From Theodoxus fluviatilis (Eukaryota; Mollusca; Gastropoda; Cycloneritida; Neritidae): a stretch of DNA of 64,000 nucleotides. Every line of letters begins with the position of its first letter. The stretch's first letter is position 1. The DNA is taken from assembly GCA_034096865.1 (NCBI GenBank), contig JAWQFJ010001140.1:152705-216704 (forward strand), written 5' to 3'. Under the pieces are notes generated by a model. That model saw nothing but the letters and a program-made list of their open reading frames with translations, was not told the origin of the DNA and did not search any database. The position numbers were made by a program, and so were the translations under genes. This document shows positions 11,872 to 23,358 of the stretch, piece by piece.

Positions 11872-12296
11872 GAATATGTCAGAGAGCAGCAAGAACAGTC
11901 AGAGGGGCTTCTTCGATTTCAAAGAATATGTCAGAGAAAGAGAGACCGAAAGAATGAAAAACTAAATCTTAAGATTTTATATGATTTTTAATGTTTTCAA
12001 TGTAGTTCATTAAATTTCTCAGTTAATTAAATGTCTCATTTCCCTATTAATTAAAGTAATGTCTGATTTCCATATCTCTCTCTTATACTGATTTCTATAT
12101 CTCTCACTTTTACTGATTTCTATGTATCTCACTGAAGACTACTCATACATGCCCAAGTTCCCAGTACGGCGAACCGAAACTAAAGAGGACGGCGAAATAG
12201 CACGGGATCGCCTTAAGAAAGAAATTGACGAATACGGCGACTTGACTCCCATACGGCGAAACGGGAAACGACGAAACGGTACCTGCAATGGTGTTG

Positions 12297-13400
12297 CTAC
12301 AACGGAATGACACATGGTATTGACAACTTCAGCTTACTCAGCCTTAAGATATGTCTCGGTGGGACTTCTGAATTTGGGTATTCATGCCAAAGAAGTTTAA
12401 TGAAGACTGATAGGCTGATCGGCCGCAAAGTATTTCTGCAAAATTGAGAGGAAATCTTTTTGACAACGGTAGCTCACATGTTTTCGATTACATTACTACG
12501 TAATGCTGCGAGCGGCTCCTTCCGTAGTTACCCTTGGGCCTTCTGCAATGTGTACGAGTCTTGATGAACCGATCAAAGTGTGCGCCAATCAGGAGCAAGC
12601 TATCTGGATTCTACAGTATTTTCCTCGTGCTTTCTGTGAAACGAAGTAAACAGTCTACATGTAGAGACTAGTTTTGTCAACCGTCAATCCCTCTTCGCCC
12701 ATCGGCGCTCGGGTGCATGTTTACTGACGCGACTTCGAAAACTCCCAGGTGCAAAGGCTGCATGTAGTTTTCACACATGGATGCGAATCCTTTTTCCCAG
12801 AAGAAACGACTTGACCTAACGTGGCCATTATCTATCCAAATCCGGCGGAAGTGGTTTTGAATTTGTCGAAGGTCAAAGTCGTGGCTAGGGTGTTGTCGCG
12901 CAGGCGACGAAAGAGCCAAACAAAAGACGGAAAACTTGGACCGCTCCAACCACTCGAGAGTCACAAGGAGCTTTTTCCCTCAATGGAGGGTGAGTCAACA
13001 TGGCGGTTGATCCTTTCTTCCTTGGCACGGGAAATTGGAAAATGATGATGACTTATTGCACACTTGTGAAGCACTCTCGGTACAGGATGAAGCATGCCTT
13101 TGGCAACATCCAGTCGAACGTTTTCATTAACTTTATTAAAAGTACTGCGACTTATAGATAGGAATGGTGCGAAAAACAAACTACACGAAGAAATAAACAG
13201 GCGACATTCCCCTCGGGTCGAGCAAGGTTGCTGCTCGTACGTCAGCATTGCTACGGAAAATGCTTTGGCGTGAGTAAAAGATAGAGCTCCAAATTCTGGC
13301 GACGCAAAATGGATGCACATTCAAGGAAGGGGAAAGATATGAGGAGGCACGGGCATCAGCATTCTCAGCGGTGCTGATGCTGCCGCGCGTTGTATAAGGC
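12297..13400. other. Mostly plain sequence with a possible promoter-like block
   Basis: AT-rich to 12660, then higher in CpG to 13060. AACATGGCGG occurs at 12998-13007, resembling a YY1-type start-site motif, but no exon can be assigned. No repeat or transposon was recognised. Confidence 0.35.
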
Positions 13401-13530
13401 GAGCGTCCCGGGGTGCTCTGACCCAGTTTTCCCTCACCTCTAATGCAAAATGAACCAGAGCATCCCGGGGCGGTCTGACCCAGTTTTCCCTCACCTCTAA
13501 TGCAAAATGAACCAGAGCGCCCTGGGGCGC
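13401..13530. repeat. 57-bp tandem duplication bounded by inverted GAGCG blocks
   Basis: CCCAGTTTTCCCTCACCTCT begins at 13422 and again at 13479; the 57-bp unit ends with AATGCAAAATGAACCAGAGC. The pair is bracketed by GAGCGTCCCGGGGTGCTC on the left and its near-complement GAGCGCCCTGGGGCGCTC on the right, giving the block a foldback look. Confidence 0.85.
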
Positions 13531-13632
13531 TCGCGTTAGACAACGGGCGGCTGGTGTCGGTGGTGACAATAGCTGTGGTGTTTGATCACATGGATCCCAG
13601 GCGAGATGAGGTGAATTGCTGGAAATGCACTC

Positions 13633-13884
13633 CTATAAATAGTACACGTAAATGATGTGATCCCATAGATCCCTGACAGCCTTTTTATACTCTTCGAACT
13701 CCTTCTGGCTGAGCTGTAAGAGTGGATCTCGAAAACGGCGAAGGGAAGGGTCGAGGGGTTCCGACCGTTTACTATACTTTGACGTTCCCTCTTGACGCGG
13801 ATGGTGGTCATGGCGGTTGTAGAGCGCGTTCAAGATAGAGACGTGACAGTGCGTGATGCAAATTTGGTCGTTCAGGATGACCAT
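13633..13884 (-). CDS. Possible short coding region or last exon, unidentified
   Basis: An ATG frame on the minus strand (start at 13884) encodes about 83 residues; the open frame extends a few codons upstream through GTG. The C-terminal part has the texture of real protein: SEPLDPSLRRFRDPLLQLSQ, then KEFEEYKKAVRDLWDHIIYV, then YYL and a stop. It combines an amphipathic, Lys/Glu/Arg-rich helix with conserved-type aromatic residues, and codon choice is mixed without low complexity. No signal peptide or membrane span. I do not recognise the family. A small cytoplasmic or cytoskeletal protein, or the final exon of one, is plausible. Two other minus frames overlap it but look random. Confidence 0.35.
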   Translation of the reverse strand: MVILNDQICITHCHVSILNALYNRHDHHPRQEGTSKYSKRSEPLDPSLRRFRDPLLQLSQKEFEEYKKAVRDLWDHIIYVYYL

Positions 13885-13905
13885 GCGCCGATTACGTTTT
13901 ACCAC

Positions 13906-14330
13906 GCTCGCTCACTTGCTCCGGGCACCGTGAGTCATTGATTTGCGTGCGCCTCGCTCACGTACCGCTCCGTGGCGTCTATCATGAACACGGCCCTAGC
14001 TAGTCGTGCTTGCGATCGTTTGTGGTTAGGACGGACGGGGATCGCAGAGGAAGTTCAAGTGTTGAGGGATCGGGTGAGCTGCAGAGCTGTGACTGTTATG
14101 GCAGTAGCAGCACCCACAGTGGCAGAGGACAGCAGCAGAAACGGGAAAGAAAGATTGATGTATGGCAGGCGTGGGGACAGAGATAATTTAGTGAGACGTA
14201 CGGATGCTCTATGAAGTAGATTATGTAAAAACTCAATGCCGTTTTGTTGTTTTTGTTGTTGTTTTTGACAACACGTTATCGTCCGTACAAAAGTCTGTGC
14301 ATCGCCCACCTGCTTGCAAACGTAGGCACG
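13906..14330. other. CpG-containing stretch, possible promoter or 5' exon
   Basis: CpG dinucleotides are frequent from 13915 to 14090, unlike the surroundings. A plus frame from 13972 (80 codons) contains GGTGAGCTGCAG at 14070, compatible with a splice donor. It is divergent to the minus-strand frame at 13633-13884, so a shared promoter is conceivable. Nothing here is recognised by sequence. Confidence 0.25.
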
Positions 14331-14520
14331 CATTCATACATACATGCAGGTGCACACATATATACACTCATGCTTGTTTACATAGTCACACATACACATG
14401 CACATACACACACATAACACACACATTTAAACTTTCAAATGCATACACACACGCACACACACGTACGCGACGGCACACACACGCACACCTACATACGAAC
14501 GCGCGCACGCTCGTACGCTT
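14331..14520. repeat. Degenerate AC/ATAC-rich repeat
   Basis: ACACATACAC-type sequence interrupted by CACGCACG and CGCGCACGC. An old, decayed dinucleotide tract. Confidence 0.8.
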
Positions 14521-15033
14521 ACACAGAGAGACTATTGCTGGTGGAGTGAGAAAACTCTAAAACCACCGGATGTTTGAGATTCGTCTGCGATAAAACAGGC
14601 ATGCGGAAAACTTCAACGTGACAGATGTTGTGACGGTTCGTACCCTTGTCTGTGCGGATGCTCTTCTTGGTGCATGGAGAGATAGGAACTGAAATACTGA
14701 CATATTCATGCGTTCGGGCTCGAGTTTTTTGTTTTTGTGCCAGTGGGTATTGGAGGCGTTGACACCAATGTCAGTACTCTGCGCACTACCAACTTTATGT
14801 AGGTCATGTTTAGAACGTAATCTCACCTGTTACCAAACCAGCGCGTAGGTGGTCATTCAAAAACCCACAGGAGGGTCTGAAAATGGATAAAAGCATGTGT
14901 TACTGGCGAGATGGGATTTACTTGTTGGACCGCCTTGGAGAGTATGCAGAGATCTATAAGTTCCGAACGCAGACGATCCACTTCACAATGTCCGTTGAAA
15001 TAAATCGTTGCCTGTCATTTGGAGGTCATATAC
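14521..15033. other. Plain sequence upstream of a LINE 3' end
   Basis: No gene was recognised. The 5' limit of the LINE copy that ends at 15278 is somewhere in this stretch and cannot be placed. Confidence 0.35.
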
Positions 15034-15278
15034 ATGCGAGAAGCGAAGTCACTAGAGGACTTCAAGAGCACTCTGAAGACTCACCTTTTCTGACTTGGGA
15101 TCTGTGTTAATAGTCTTAAATGAAAGGACATACCTGACTGAAAGACTGTGCACCAGTCTTTGTTTTTGTTAACTTTTTCTCCCTTCCCCCCAATCTCCTG
15201 CGCCTTGAGCATGCTGCCAGCATGGATATGTGCGCCATACAAGTGGACATCATCATCATCATCATCATCATCATCATA
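15034..15278 (+). mobile_element. L2-like LINE 3' end, copy 2, with ORF2 C-terminus
   Basis: The plus frame at 15034-15093 reads MREAKSLEDFKSTLKTHLF and then stops. The string S-F/L-x-x-F-K-x-x-L-K-T-H-L-F is the common C-terminal end of the reverse-transcriptase ORF of L2/CR1/Jockey-type LINEs in fish and invertebrates. The 3' UTR follows: TGCGCCTTGAGCATGCTGC at 15199, then GTGCGCCATACAAGTGG, then a (CAT)n tail to 15278. It has the same 3' architecture as the tails at 331-395 and 55281-55386. The copy is truncated at its 5' side, with no upstream reverse transcriptase, and is not functional. Confidence 0.65.
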
Positions 15279-16592
15279 TACAGGGAAAATAAAGCATCTC
15301 GGCTGTCAAAATCCATCCGTTGCTTTGCACCAGCTCACCCTTAACCTTACACTTTGTCTTATATGGTTACAATTCTTTCTAGGATGATTTCGTCAAATAC
15401 AAAATAACATTGTGGAAAGCCACTGCTCAAAGCAGAAGAATTTTTTTTTAAGAATAAAAAGACGTCTTGCAGATTAGACAGTGAAAATAGACTGTTTGTC
15501 ACATTGGAAACATCTACGTGTGAATGTGACGGGGATCGCTCGCTTTTATATCCGAGGAACCTCGATTAGCTGCAACGCATAAAAATCGTTAGCATCTTTC
15601 TGGCTACTTAGCAAGGCCAAGCAGGCAATAACGCGGCAGGGGCACTACTGTATGACGCCAGCGGTCCATGCAGCGAGGCTAATGGCTTCCATCGCATATT
15701 CATGCCTCCCCAGCCCCTCCGACGTTAAGCATCAATCTGCAACAAGTTCTTCAAGGGTTGCAGTTGAGTCCTCAAAGGCGTGCGTAGCATTTTTTCTAGT
15801 GCGTAGCCGTAAACAAGCGGTGGTATTGGGTGCCAATTGAGTGTGAAGACATCTTGAGAAAGATTAAGTTCCTTCGGTCGATGACGCCACAGAATAATGC
15901 AATGAAAACATTTCCCTACTGGTGTGGAACTTGACTTCCTGCTAGGACCTTTAGCAATGTAGATACTGAATTTCGTACGGTTGAAATGATATATGGCAGA
16001 CGTCAGAGAGAAGAAAAAAAAAACGGCGATAAAGGAGATTTCGCGATTGTGTTACAAAGTATGTAAGTAATGCTTCAAGAAAAAAAGGTGGAACAGGATG
16101 AATGATTCACAAACGGTGTTATTAGGCACCCCTACAGTACACTTGATCCATGCAGGGTCCCTGAGCTCTTTGTGCTGCCTTCAAATCGTGTCCGACGGTC
16201 GGACTTACAGCAGGTGAGACGTAATCCCAACACACTCGAGTGGTCTGCTGTTGCACTCTGACTCATGAAGAATACGTAGACGGTTTCTTTGTAGTCCATT
16301 GAAACGACACAGGAAGAGGCGAAAATGGTCACGAAGATAAACTGCATGCTGATTTACGAACGTTCTGACCATTCAATGATCTAGTTCGCGAAATATATTG
16401 TCCTTAATGTAGCGCCATTTTTGGGGTCTCGTGGTTTGCAAGCGATCTTCTTTTTTTTACCCCATTCTAGTCACGCGTTGTTCTTCGTGGTAAACTGCTC
16501 AACTTCTTCGGTATCCTTGTATTCACCGCATCTGCAGTCAAGCACACCTCGAAGTGTAAAACTATTTCCCAAATAAGAAACATTAATTTGTT

Positions 16593-16596
<4 letters not shown>
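15279..16596. other. Non-coding stretch, nothing recognised
   Basis: AT-balanced sequence with short A runs near 15430 and 16010. No gene, repeat array or transposon end was recognised. Confidence 0.4.

Positions 16597-16679
<83 letters not shown>
16597..16679. repeat. (GT)n microsatellite, about 82 bp
   Basis: Uninterrupted GT dinucleotides. Thr/His and Cys/Val frames across it are artefacts. Confidence 0.97.
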
Positions 16680-19600
16680 CCAACTCACAGATGACACTGA
16701 CTTATCTCCAACCAAAGCAGAATGTAGCGAGTGATGTAAATTCATGTTCATTTCCTCAAACCCACTCCACGCCCTGTACGATTACTCCACAGGAAAGAAA
16801 ATCTTTCCACGTGTAGATATATATGAATCCGATTCAGGCACATGTCAATTGTGTTGCAAACAACGTCTAGACAAATTGTGCTCAAAGTAACGCAAAACAT
16901 ATCTTTTGTCGACTGTGTATTCAACACACCCACCATCTTCCCATAACTTTCCCAGCCCCCATCTTGACCAAACCCAAATCCTGGAACTCCCTACCTGCAA
17001 CCCACCCACCCACCTAGTCACCTCCTCTACCATCATTGAAACCGCCTCAAGGCGCCACCTAGACGCAGCAAAGGGACGTAACTCGACCACACCCTCCCCC
17101 TCTCCCACCGATATCAAGAGAATAACATCGCTTTAATGAGGAAATATGTCGGCCAGCAGTTTTCTTTCCTTAACCATGATGTCAGTTTCGTCTTTTCTCT
17201 CCCGTTGCGCTGCGGGAATCTCACTGTGCAGGCGGAAGGGCTACCGCGGGAGTGTTCTGTTCTCTCAGCAGTAATGGTCCTCCGCCTCCAACAATTTTGA
17301 GTGGGAGGTGAAGAGTGATCTAGTTCACTAACGTGGATATGATGGATGGTACAAGAAGATGAGAAGCTCTGACAAGGGGGTTCCATTAGAAAACCTTTTA
17401 TCAAGACCTCTGACGACAGCGAGTGGGCTGGTCATCTCCGTGGGGAAGAAATCCACATTTGGAAGACTGCAGTTCAGCAGACTGTGCTTAAAGTCTCTTC
17501 TGAAATGACTTGTCCAATTTCATTGTATTTTGTTACACAGAAACAGGTATCCATCTCAAGACAAAACCGCCGATTTCCCCGTCAGAACTTGTGTAGCTTT
17601 GGAGTACAGAAACCCAAAGTGGTTACAGTGAGAATACACTCAAGCCACATCCTATCTTTATGAGCATCAATTATGTTCATGTTCCGAGTCATTATCTAAC
17701 TACAGAAATGACAGTTACAACAATATCATAAACAGCTTTTGCAACAACAGCAGCAACAGCAGTCGCAGCGGAAACAACAACAACAACGGCGACTTGAAAC
17801 ATTTTCGTAGTTTTCCCCCCTGCTTTTTAATATGATTTTAACATGATTTGTTGTCAATGTCAGTATTTCCCTAGCTCGTCGCAAGCTGACAGTATATCTT
17901 TCGTGTAGTGTAAGGTATCTTGTGAATTACTTCACATCTTGCAATGTTACGAAAACATGTTGTGATATGTTTACTCTTCCTTTACTATACAGCGATTTTC
18001 AAGGCACGCCACATTATAAACCATAATTGAACAGTACTTGTATACTAGACTTTCCGCTTTCTTTTGCTCTTGTACGCCTGAAAATGACGAGAAAGATTGG
18101 ATATGCGAGACATTACTTGAGTATCCGTCTAGTTTATTCAAATGCTCTAGAGTAAACTATTGCATTTCCGCTGACATGTTTGTACACCGCCATAAAGGGA
18201 ATTCTTTCCTACAAATTCCCAGAAACCAGTGGTTAGTTTTGTCGTCAGCACAGACTCATTTCTTGTCTACACATGCTTTGCAGTGAGTCTTCATACAAAA
18301 CTCCGTGAAAGAGTACAATGTGCGTTTATGGAAAAGCGACACTGTTAAAACGTTTCGTTTCCATGTTTCTGATAGGTCTATTTTGCTCCTGAGAGACCTT
18401 AGGGCTGAGCTACAGGGGAAAGCTCCGAAAGCCCTCTAGCCAGGGGCTTCATTCGATGAGGGGACAACAAGCGGCTCCGGTTGAAGGTGATACCGATGCT
18501 GTGATGTTTAAGTGACTGGCTATGCCAGTCTTTATGCAATGGAAGCAACGGGTTGCATATTTTACGCACAGTTATAATATAAAGGTTATTGTGTCGTTGA
18601 TGATAACTTTAGTCTGACACATTTATCAGGTACGATATCTTTTGTATTGGCTACTGGCATGCAATCTTAAGCAGTGTATTTTGTTTTCATTGGTCAGTTA
18701 CATGCAAATGCATTTCCTATTCGAATTGCGTGTTTCTATGTTTCTCTTTAAGCCGTCTTTTGCGTAATGACCTAGATTCGATCATCTTCCTCGTTGTTTT
18801 CACAGGCATGACTGTGTGCGAGCTTTCTTTGCCCTCGCGGCCATCTTCTAGAATCACGTGAGCAGAGCTCCCAAAGAGCAGACAACCCTTGAGAAGCCTG
18901 TTAGGAGAACTCTTTGGAGCGTAATTGGTGGGAGCTTACAAAGGATGACAGGCGTATCAAATCGCCCCGTCTCCCTTCCCGCTCCTTCAACGTGGAAGCA
19001 TTGACGTCACGGATTGAGGGAGGGAGAAGGGGTAGGGTTAAACAGAATGGAGACTGAGGTCACGATGAGGTCACCTCGACGTTACAGTTACTTCGCCAAA
19101 TTGCTTTGGGCGCTTGGGCTTGAGTTTGTTGACATGGGAACTGTTCGAGGACTTTGCTTGTTGTTTACAGAGAGTGCGTATTCTCTCACATTAACATTGA
19201 AACACTATTTCATGTCCAGTGGGAATGATAGTTTTGAAGGAATACTTTGTGATGATGTAACTCCAGCAAGTGTCCACAAGAATCACGATCTATTTGATTG
19301 AAATCGCGTTTATGTAAACCAAAGATGAAACAAAATGTTACCAAAGGAGAGGATAATTACTTTAAATGTCTCTCTCGTTAAAAACAACAATGTCGGACTT
19401 TTCAAGGGTAAGGTGTGCATACGTCCATGCACGTTTTTGTCACATTTTCCTACGGCCAACGTTCTTTCCCTTACGAATCCGTCCATCACACATTTGTTAA
19501 GGTGAGCTCATCAACAGAGGATGTTGAACCCGGGTCCGCCTGATACGTGTACCTTGAGTTCATGCGGCAACAGACTCAGTCGATGGTGGAGAGCGACACT

Positions 19601-21590
19601 GCCTGACGGCGGAGCACCACAGGGGGCCATTTTGTCGCGGTGTTAAACGAGGCCGAGGTGCTAAAACTTCTTTGCAAATTGCCATGGGGTGACAGTCCCC
19701 GCTGATATCGGATTAAAGTACAAAGTTGTCGGCATGCAGTTTGCGAGAACTGTCATGTGAAGGGTGACAAAACACGATTTTGAATCGTGCGATAAAGAAG
19801 GACAAAAGGTTTGAATCCCATGCAAAGTGACCAAACTTCGTCCTCATTAGTTCGTTGACAACGCGGAAATATCGTAGGAGGATACAGAGCAGAAACAATA
19901 ATCAGAAGAAGGAAAAGTGATGAATATCAAGCGTTGAAGAAAGAACGTGAAAAAAGCAGGAAAACATCGATATAGTCCATGAGTTAATGACTGGAAGAAT
20001 TTAGATTGAAAAACAAAAGAAAGAAAGAAAGAAAGAGAGAAAGAAAGAGAGAAAGAGAGAGAGAAAGGAAGAAAATTGGACGAGTGGTTGGAGGAGATGC
20101 AAATAAGGCAATACCAAATCATTGGCCTTTTAGTAACCCCTCCTCAACCACAAATGTAACCGACGCCCATGTTTCACTGCCCAGTGCAACCTAAACACCC
20201 CGTCAGCGGAAATAGAATGATGTCATGTGTTTTTCACAGTTGTGGAGTGCGGAGACAATGGCGCAAATCTGACACATTGGTCACGGAATCAATGTATTGT
20301 TGATGTAATTATCTAGGAAGTTGTGGCTTGAGCGAGAGATTCAGTAGAGAAGATTTTGAGTAATGGCCACTTCAAGACAAGAGAGCAAGAGTAGTCAAAG
20401 AGGCAGATTGTCGTATATAGATGAGAATGCACATTCGCAAGTAGAATTGCGTTGGAGGACCTCATGGTAAATGGTCCAAGCGTCAGTGGCAATGAGGGCG
20501 CACACTGGCTTAAAGCAGGAAGAAAAGAAGACGGAAGGGGAATGAAAAGGCCGATAACACTACTTTTGTTGTAAACAGGACTTTGCCTGGGAAAAGAGTA
20601 TAGGCGATCGAAATACAGCAGATGCAAGAATACAATCAGCACAAAAATACTAGAGAGGGTTTGTGGATAACTTAATGATCAAAATTATTTTTTTTTCCTG
20701 ATCTTTATGATGTACCCTAATGTATCGACTTGCACATCGTACCTGGTTACCTCTATAAAAGCAAGCACTGACTACAACACAAACGTTTCCGATCATGCTT
20801 GTCGCGGCATTTTGTATACCACATAAAGCGAATTATTTTTTGCCAGAAAATTGATTTAGTATTTTCTTTCGCTTCCGAAGGCGCCTATGGCAGACGGGCT
20901 GCAAAGTCACCTCAAACACCTTCTGAATGGCCAGATAATTCATGGCATATTTGCTCCGACTCGAAGGCGTGAAATCCCCGCTATATCATGCACCGCGTCC
21001 GTATAGAGTTCCGTTCACAGACGCCGAAAATGATGGAGTCTTTTTTGCGCACTTCAATGCACAGACAGCACGACGTCTACAGGGTATCGCCCCTACCTCG
21101 GTGTGGACCCCGACAATTCACTGAGAAAGCTGGCTCCTGTGACACGGGGCAGTTAACTCGGTGCATCCTCACAGCTGACGTCCTCCTCGCACGATCTGGG
21201 CGTGCCGGGAGAGACAGGTCAGGTTAATTTCCCCATTGATTCTGACACCAAGCGTGCGATGCAGTCAGACAAGAATGCGTGCTATTCCATCCTGTCTCTT
21301 GTTTGCCTTGCATTTGAGCAAGTTGAGAGGAATGAGACGCGACTACAAGATCCAGGGTGAAACAAGGAGAACAACTGCATTCTTTATTATTGAATGGCGA
21401 GGGTTTACTTCAGTCTGCTCGTGAACGTTCATGTGACTCGCATGGAAGTATTGCTGATACTCAGGCGCTCGACTTGGGAAAAAAACCTGTCGCAGTTCAA
21501 AATGTTATTATTTGTTTCGAGATGTCATCGTTGCAGTGACTTAAAACAATATTGCTAGAAACGTCTCAACGAAAGAGCGTTAGATAGAAG
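16680..21590. other. Five-kilobase stretch without recognisable genes
   Basis: Ordinary AT-rich sequence with minor low-complexity patches: CAACAG/CAACAA near 17745-17790 and GAAAGAAAGAGA at 20013-20070. Weak inverted blocks (AGCTCCCAAAGAG against CTCTTTGGAGC) occur at 18868-18948. No frame in it has a recognisable domain; the 109-codon minus frame at 20313-20642 is hydrophobic-rich but without a family signature. Confidence 0.4.
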
Positions 21591-21691
21591 TATGTGCGTG
21601 TGTGTGCGTGTGTGCTTGTGTGCATGTGTGCGCGCGCGCGTGTGTGTGTGCGCGCGCGTGCGTGCGTGTGCGTGCGTGTGTGTGCGTGCGT

Positions 21692-21724
<33 letters not shown>

Positions 21725-21740
21725 CGTGCATGTATATATT
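21591..21740. repeat. (GT)n / GTGCGTGC compound repeat
   Basis: About 150 bp of GTGTGCGTGC-type sequence with CG-rich interruptions (GCGCGCGCGTG twice). Confidence 0.93.
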
Positions 21741-22830
21741 TGTGTGCTTGTGTAAACGAATTAGTCATTTTCACATTAATGGATGATTTCAAATCTCGCG
21801 CGGAAACACAGAAACATACATACTTTCCTGTTCATACACATGTCAATATCGATCTTAAATACTATAAAGATAGAAAAAATCCCAGCAGAATCAAAAGGTG
21901 AGACAGCCGAAGTATCCTTCAACTCGTTAACAAACTGCAGCCGATCAAACGGTGCGAGTGGATAGATGTATACGTAAAGTGATAATCGTGTGTGGATCAC
22001 GCACAAGAGACATTACGCGGTTTCACACAAAAACTAAAGCCGGAAACACCTATTGAGAAGAGTACAATGACACTGAAGTTAAGAATCACAGTCCACAGTG
22101 ACAACTACTGGAGGGGAGGAAACAATAAACAGTGTGCAAACGGCATTCCTACAAGCCTACAAGCCTGCAAAATCACGGTGGGTGGGACGACTCTGTGTCA
22201 GGGTGCTGCGTCTGATTCATCGCATCCGTTTCAAGCGGGTGGTCCTTTCCCCATCCAGCTTTGGGGATGTGCACACCGTATGTGGGTGTGCTTGTCCGAA
22301 ATAGCAGAACGCTTTTGAAACAATCAAGATAGGAGGTAACACCATTTCGGACCCATCCCACTCAGCTCGTGATGACAAAAATGTGTTAAGGTATACGGTT
22401 TAATATTCATCGTGGCATTTCTTTTGAAGAAGATAAGCGAGGTTTTGAATGAAGCTGGTTTCGGTAAGAGTAGGAACGTTAGGGGGAAAAAGTATAAGAG
22501 AATGAGAGGATGACAATCCTAGCAAATGCTAGCGAATTCACCGGATAACAAGAAATACTATGGAAAGGGCGTTGTTCAGATCAGTCCAACACAGTCGTTG
22601 CTCCGTGACAAAATATTGTAACAACTTCTTCGCTCAAGACATTTAGATCAATGGAAAGAGAAATAGTTGCATTCCTTCTAGCGACTACATTTACCTAACT
22701 CCAATTTCGTAGTTTGTATACTCTGTTCGTGTGAGTCTGATAAAACGGTGTGCACATCCACAGAGGCAAAAACTCCCTTCAAAGTGCAATCTCAACCGCA
22801 ATTGTTCACACTCCGTCCGATCTTCACGTG
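21741..22830. other. Non-coding stretch, nothing recognised
   Basis: Frames of about 60-108 codons without motifs. Short repeats such as CTACAAGCCTACAAGCCTGC at 22150-22169. No gene is supported. Confidence 0.4.
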
Positions 22831-22964
22831 TACGATATCATAACTTTTCTCCCATCTCTCCCGCCCCTGGGATTGAACCACGGCACAGCGCCTCGCTGCA
22901 AAGTCCAACGCCTTAGCATGCTGGACCATCTACACCTCCATCTACATCTACATCTACGATATCA
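22831..22964 (-). mobile_element. tRNA-derived SINE with 10-bp target duplication
   Basis: The 10-base direct repeat TACGATATCA at 22831-22840 and 22955-22964 brackets a 114-bp insert. Read on the minus strand the insert carries an RNA polymerase III A-box-like block (TGGTCCAGCATG, 22918-22928) and a perfect B box (GGTTCAATCCC, 22869-22879). Between them is CTAAGGCGTTGGACTTTGC and a variable-arm-like GCGAGGCGCTGTGCC, as in leucine- or serine-type tRNAs. The insert ends on the minus strand in GGGAGAAAAGTTA, a short A-rich tail. Internal promoter boxes, an A-rich 3' end and a target duplication together are the SINE signature. Its 5' leader is a (GATGTA)n-like run. Confidence 0.7.
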
Positions 22965-23358
22965 GGAACGTGCATCCTTTGCGGAACCTAAGAGGATTAT
23001 GAGCATCCAACTGAGATGAAAGATGGAAGGTTAATGTCGCCCTATGAGTGCGATTCTTTCTTGAGATGACCCTTCTCGAGTGCATGGCCGTGACCTTTCG
23101 CCATAAAGTTCCAGTCTCTCGGTCTGGTCGTTGGCCCGAGCTCGTCCTTTGATTGAGAGGACCCGGTCTCTGTAGCAGAGGAATGCGGTCTGTGCTTTGA
23201 TCGAGCTACTCGGCAGCTGGAAAAGTGGACTGAAGCTGTGCACTGCTCCAGGTAACGAACACGATTCCTAATCATGAGCAGTGGTGTACTTGTCACGCCT
23301 CAGGGCACGTATGATATGTTGTTTGATCTTCGATAGCTCTGTATGGTACTATCTAGAT
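22965..23358. other. Stretch with an unassigned minus-strand frame
   Basis: Minus frames of 70-84 codons at 23031-23296 are rich in Arg/Glu/Ser/His and could be a fragment of a repeat-encoded protein. I cannot identify it. Confidence 0.25.

Larger units (their letters stand above)
11373..12296 (+). mobile_element. Decayed Mutator-like element (MULE)
   Basis: The ends are inverted copies built on the CCGTTTCCC / TTTCGCCG block: left about 11381-11510, right about 12235-12288 on the opposite strand. An 8-base direct repeat TGGTGTTG flanks it (11373-11380 and 12289-12296), the right size for MULE target duplications (8-11 bp). Inside is a remnant of a MULE/FLYWCH-type transposase (11541-11871). 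Total length of about 0.9 kb is far below an autonomous MULE, so this is an internally deleted copy. The left subterminal repeat is a tandem array. The terminal 10-20 bases of the two ends match only loosely, so the exact borders are uncertain. Confidence 0.55.

Noticed and set aside
19500..19600. Minus-strand B-box-like GGGTTCAACATCC with a possible A box
   Set aside because: The A-box candidate is weak and the spacing poor; no duplication or tail.
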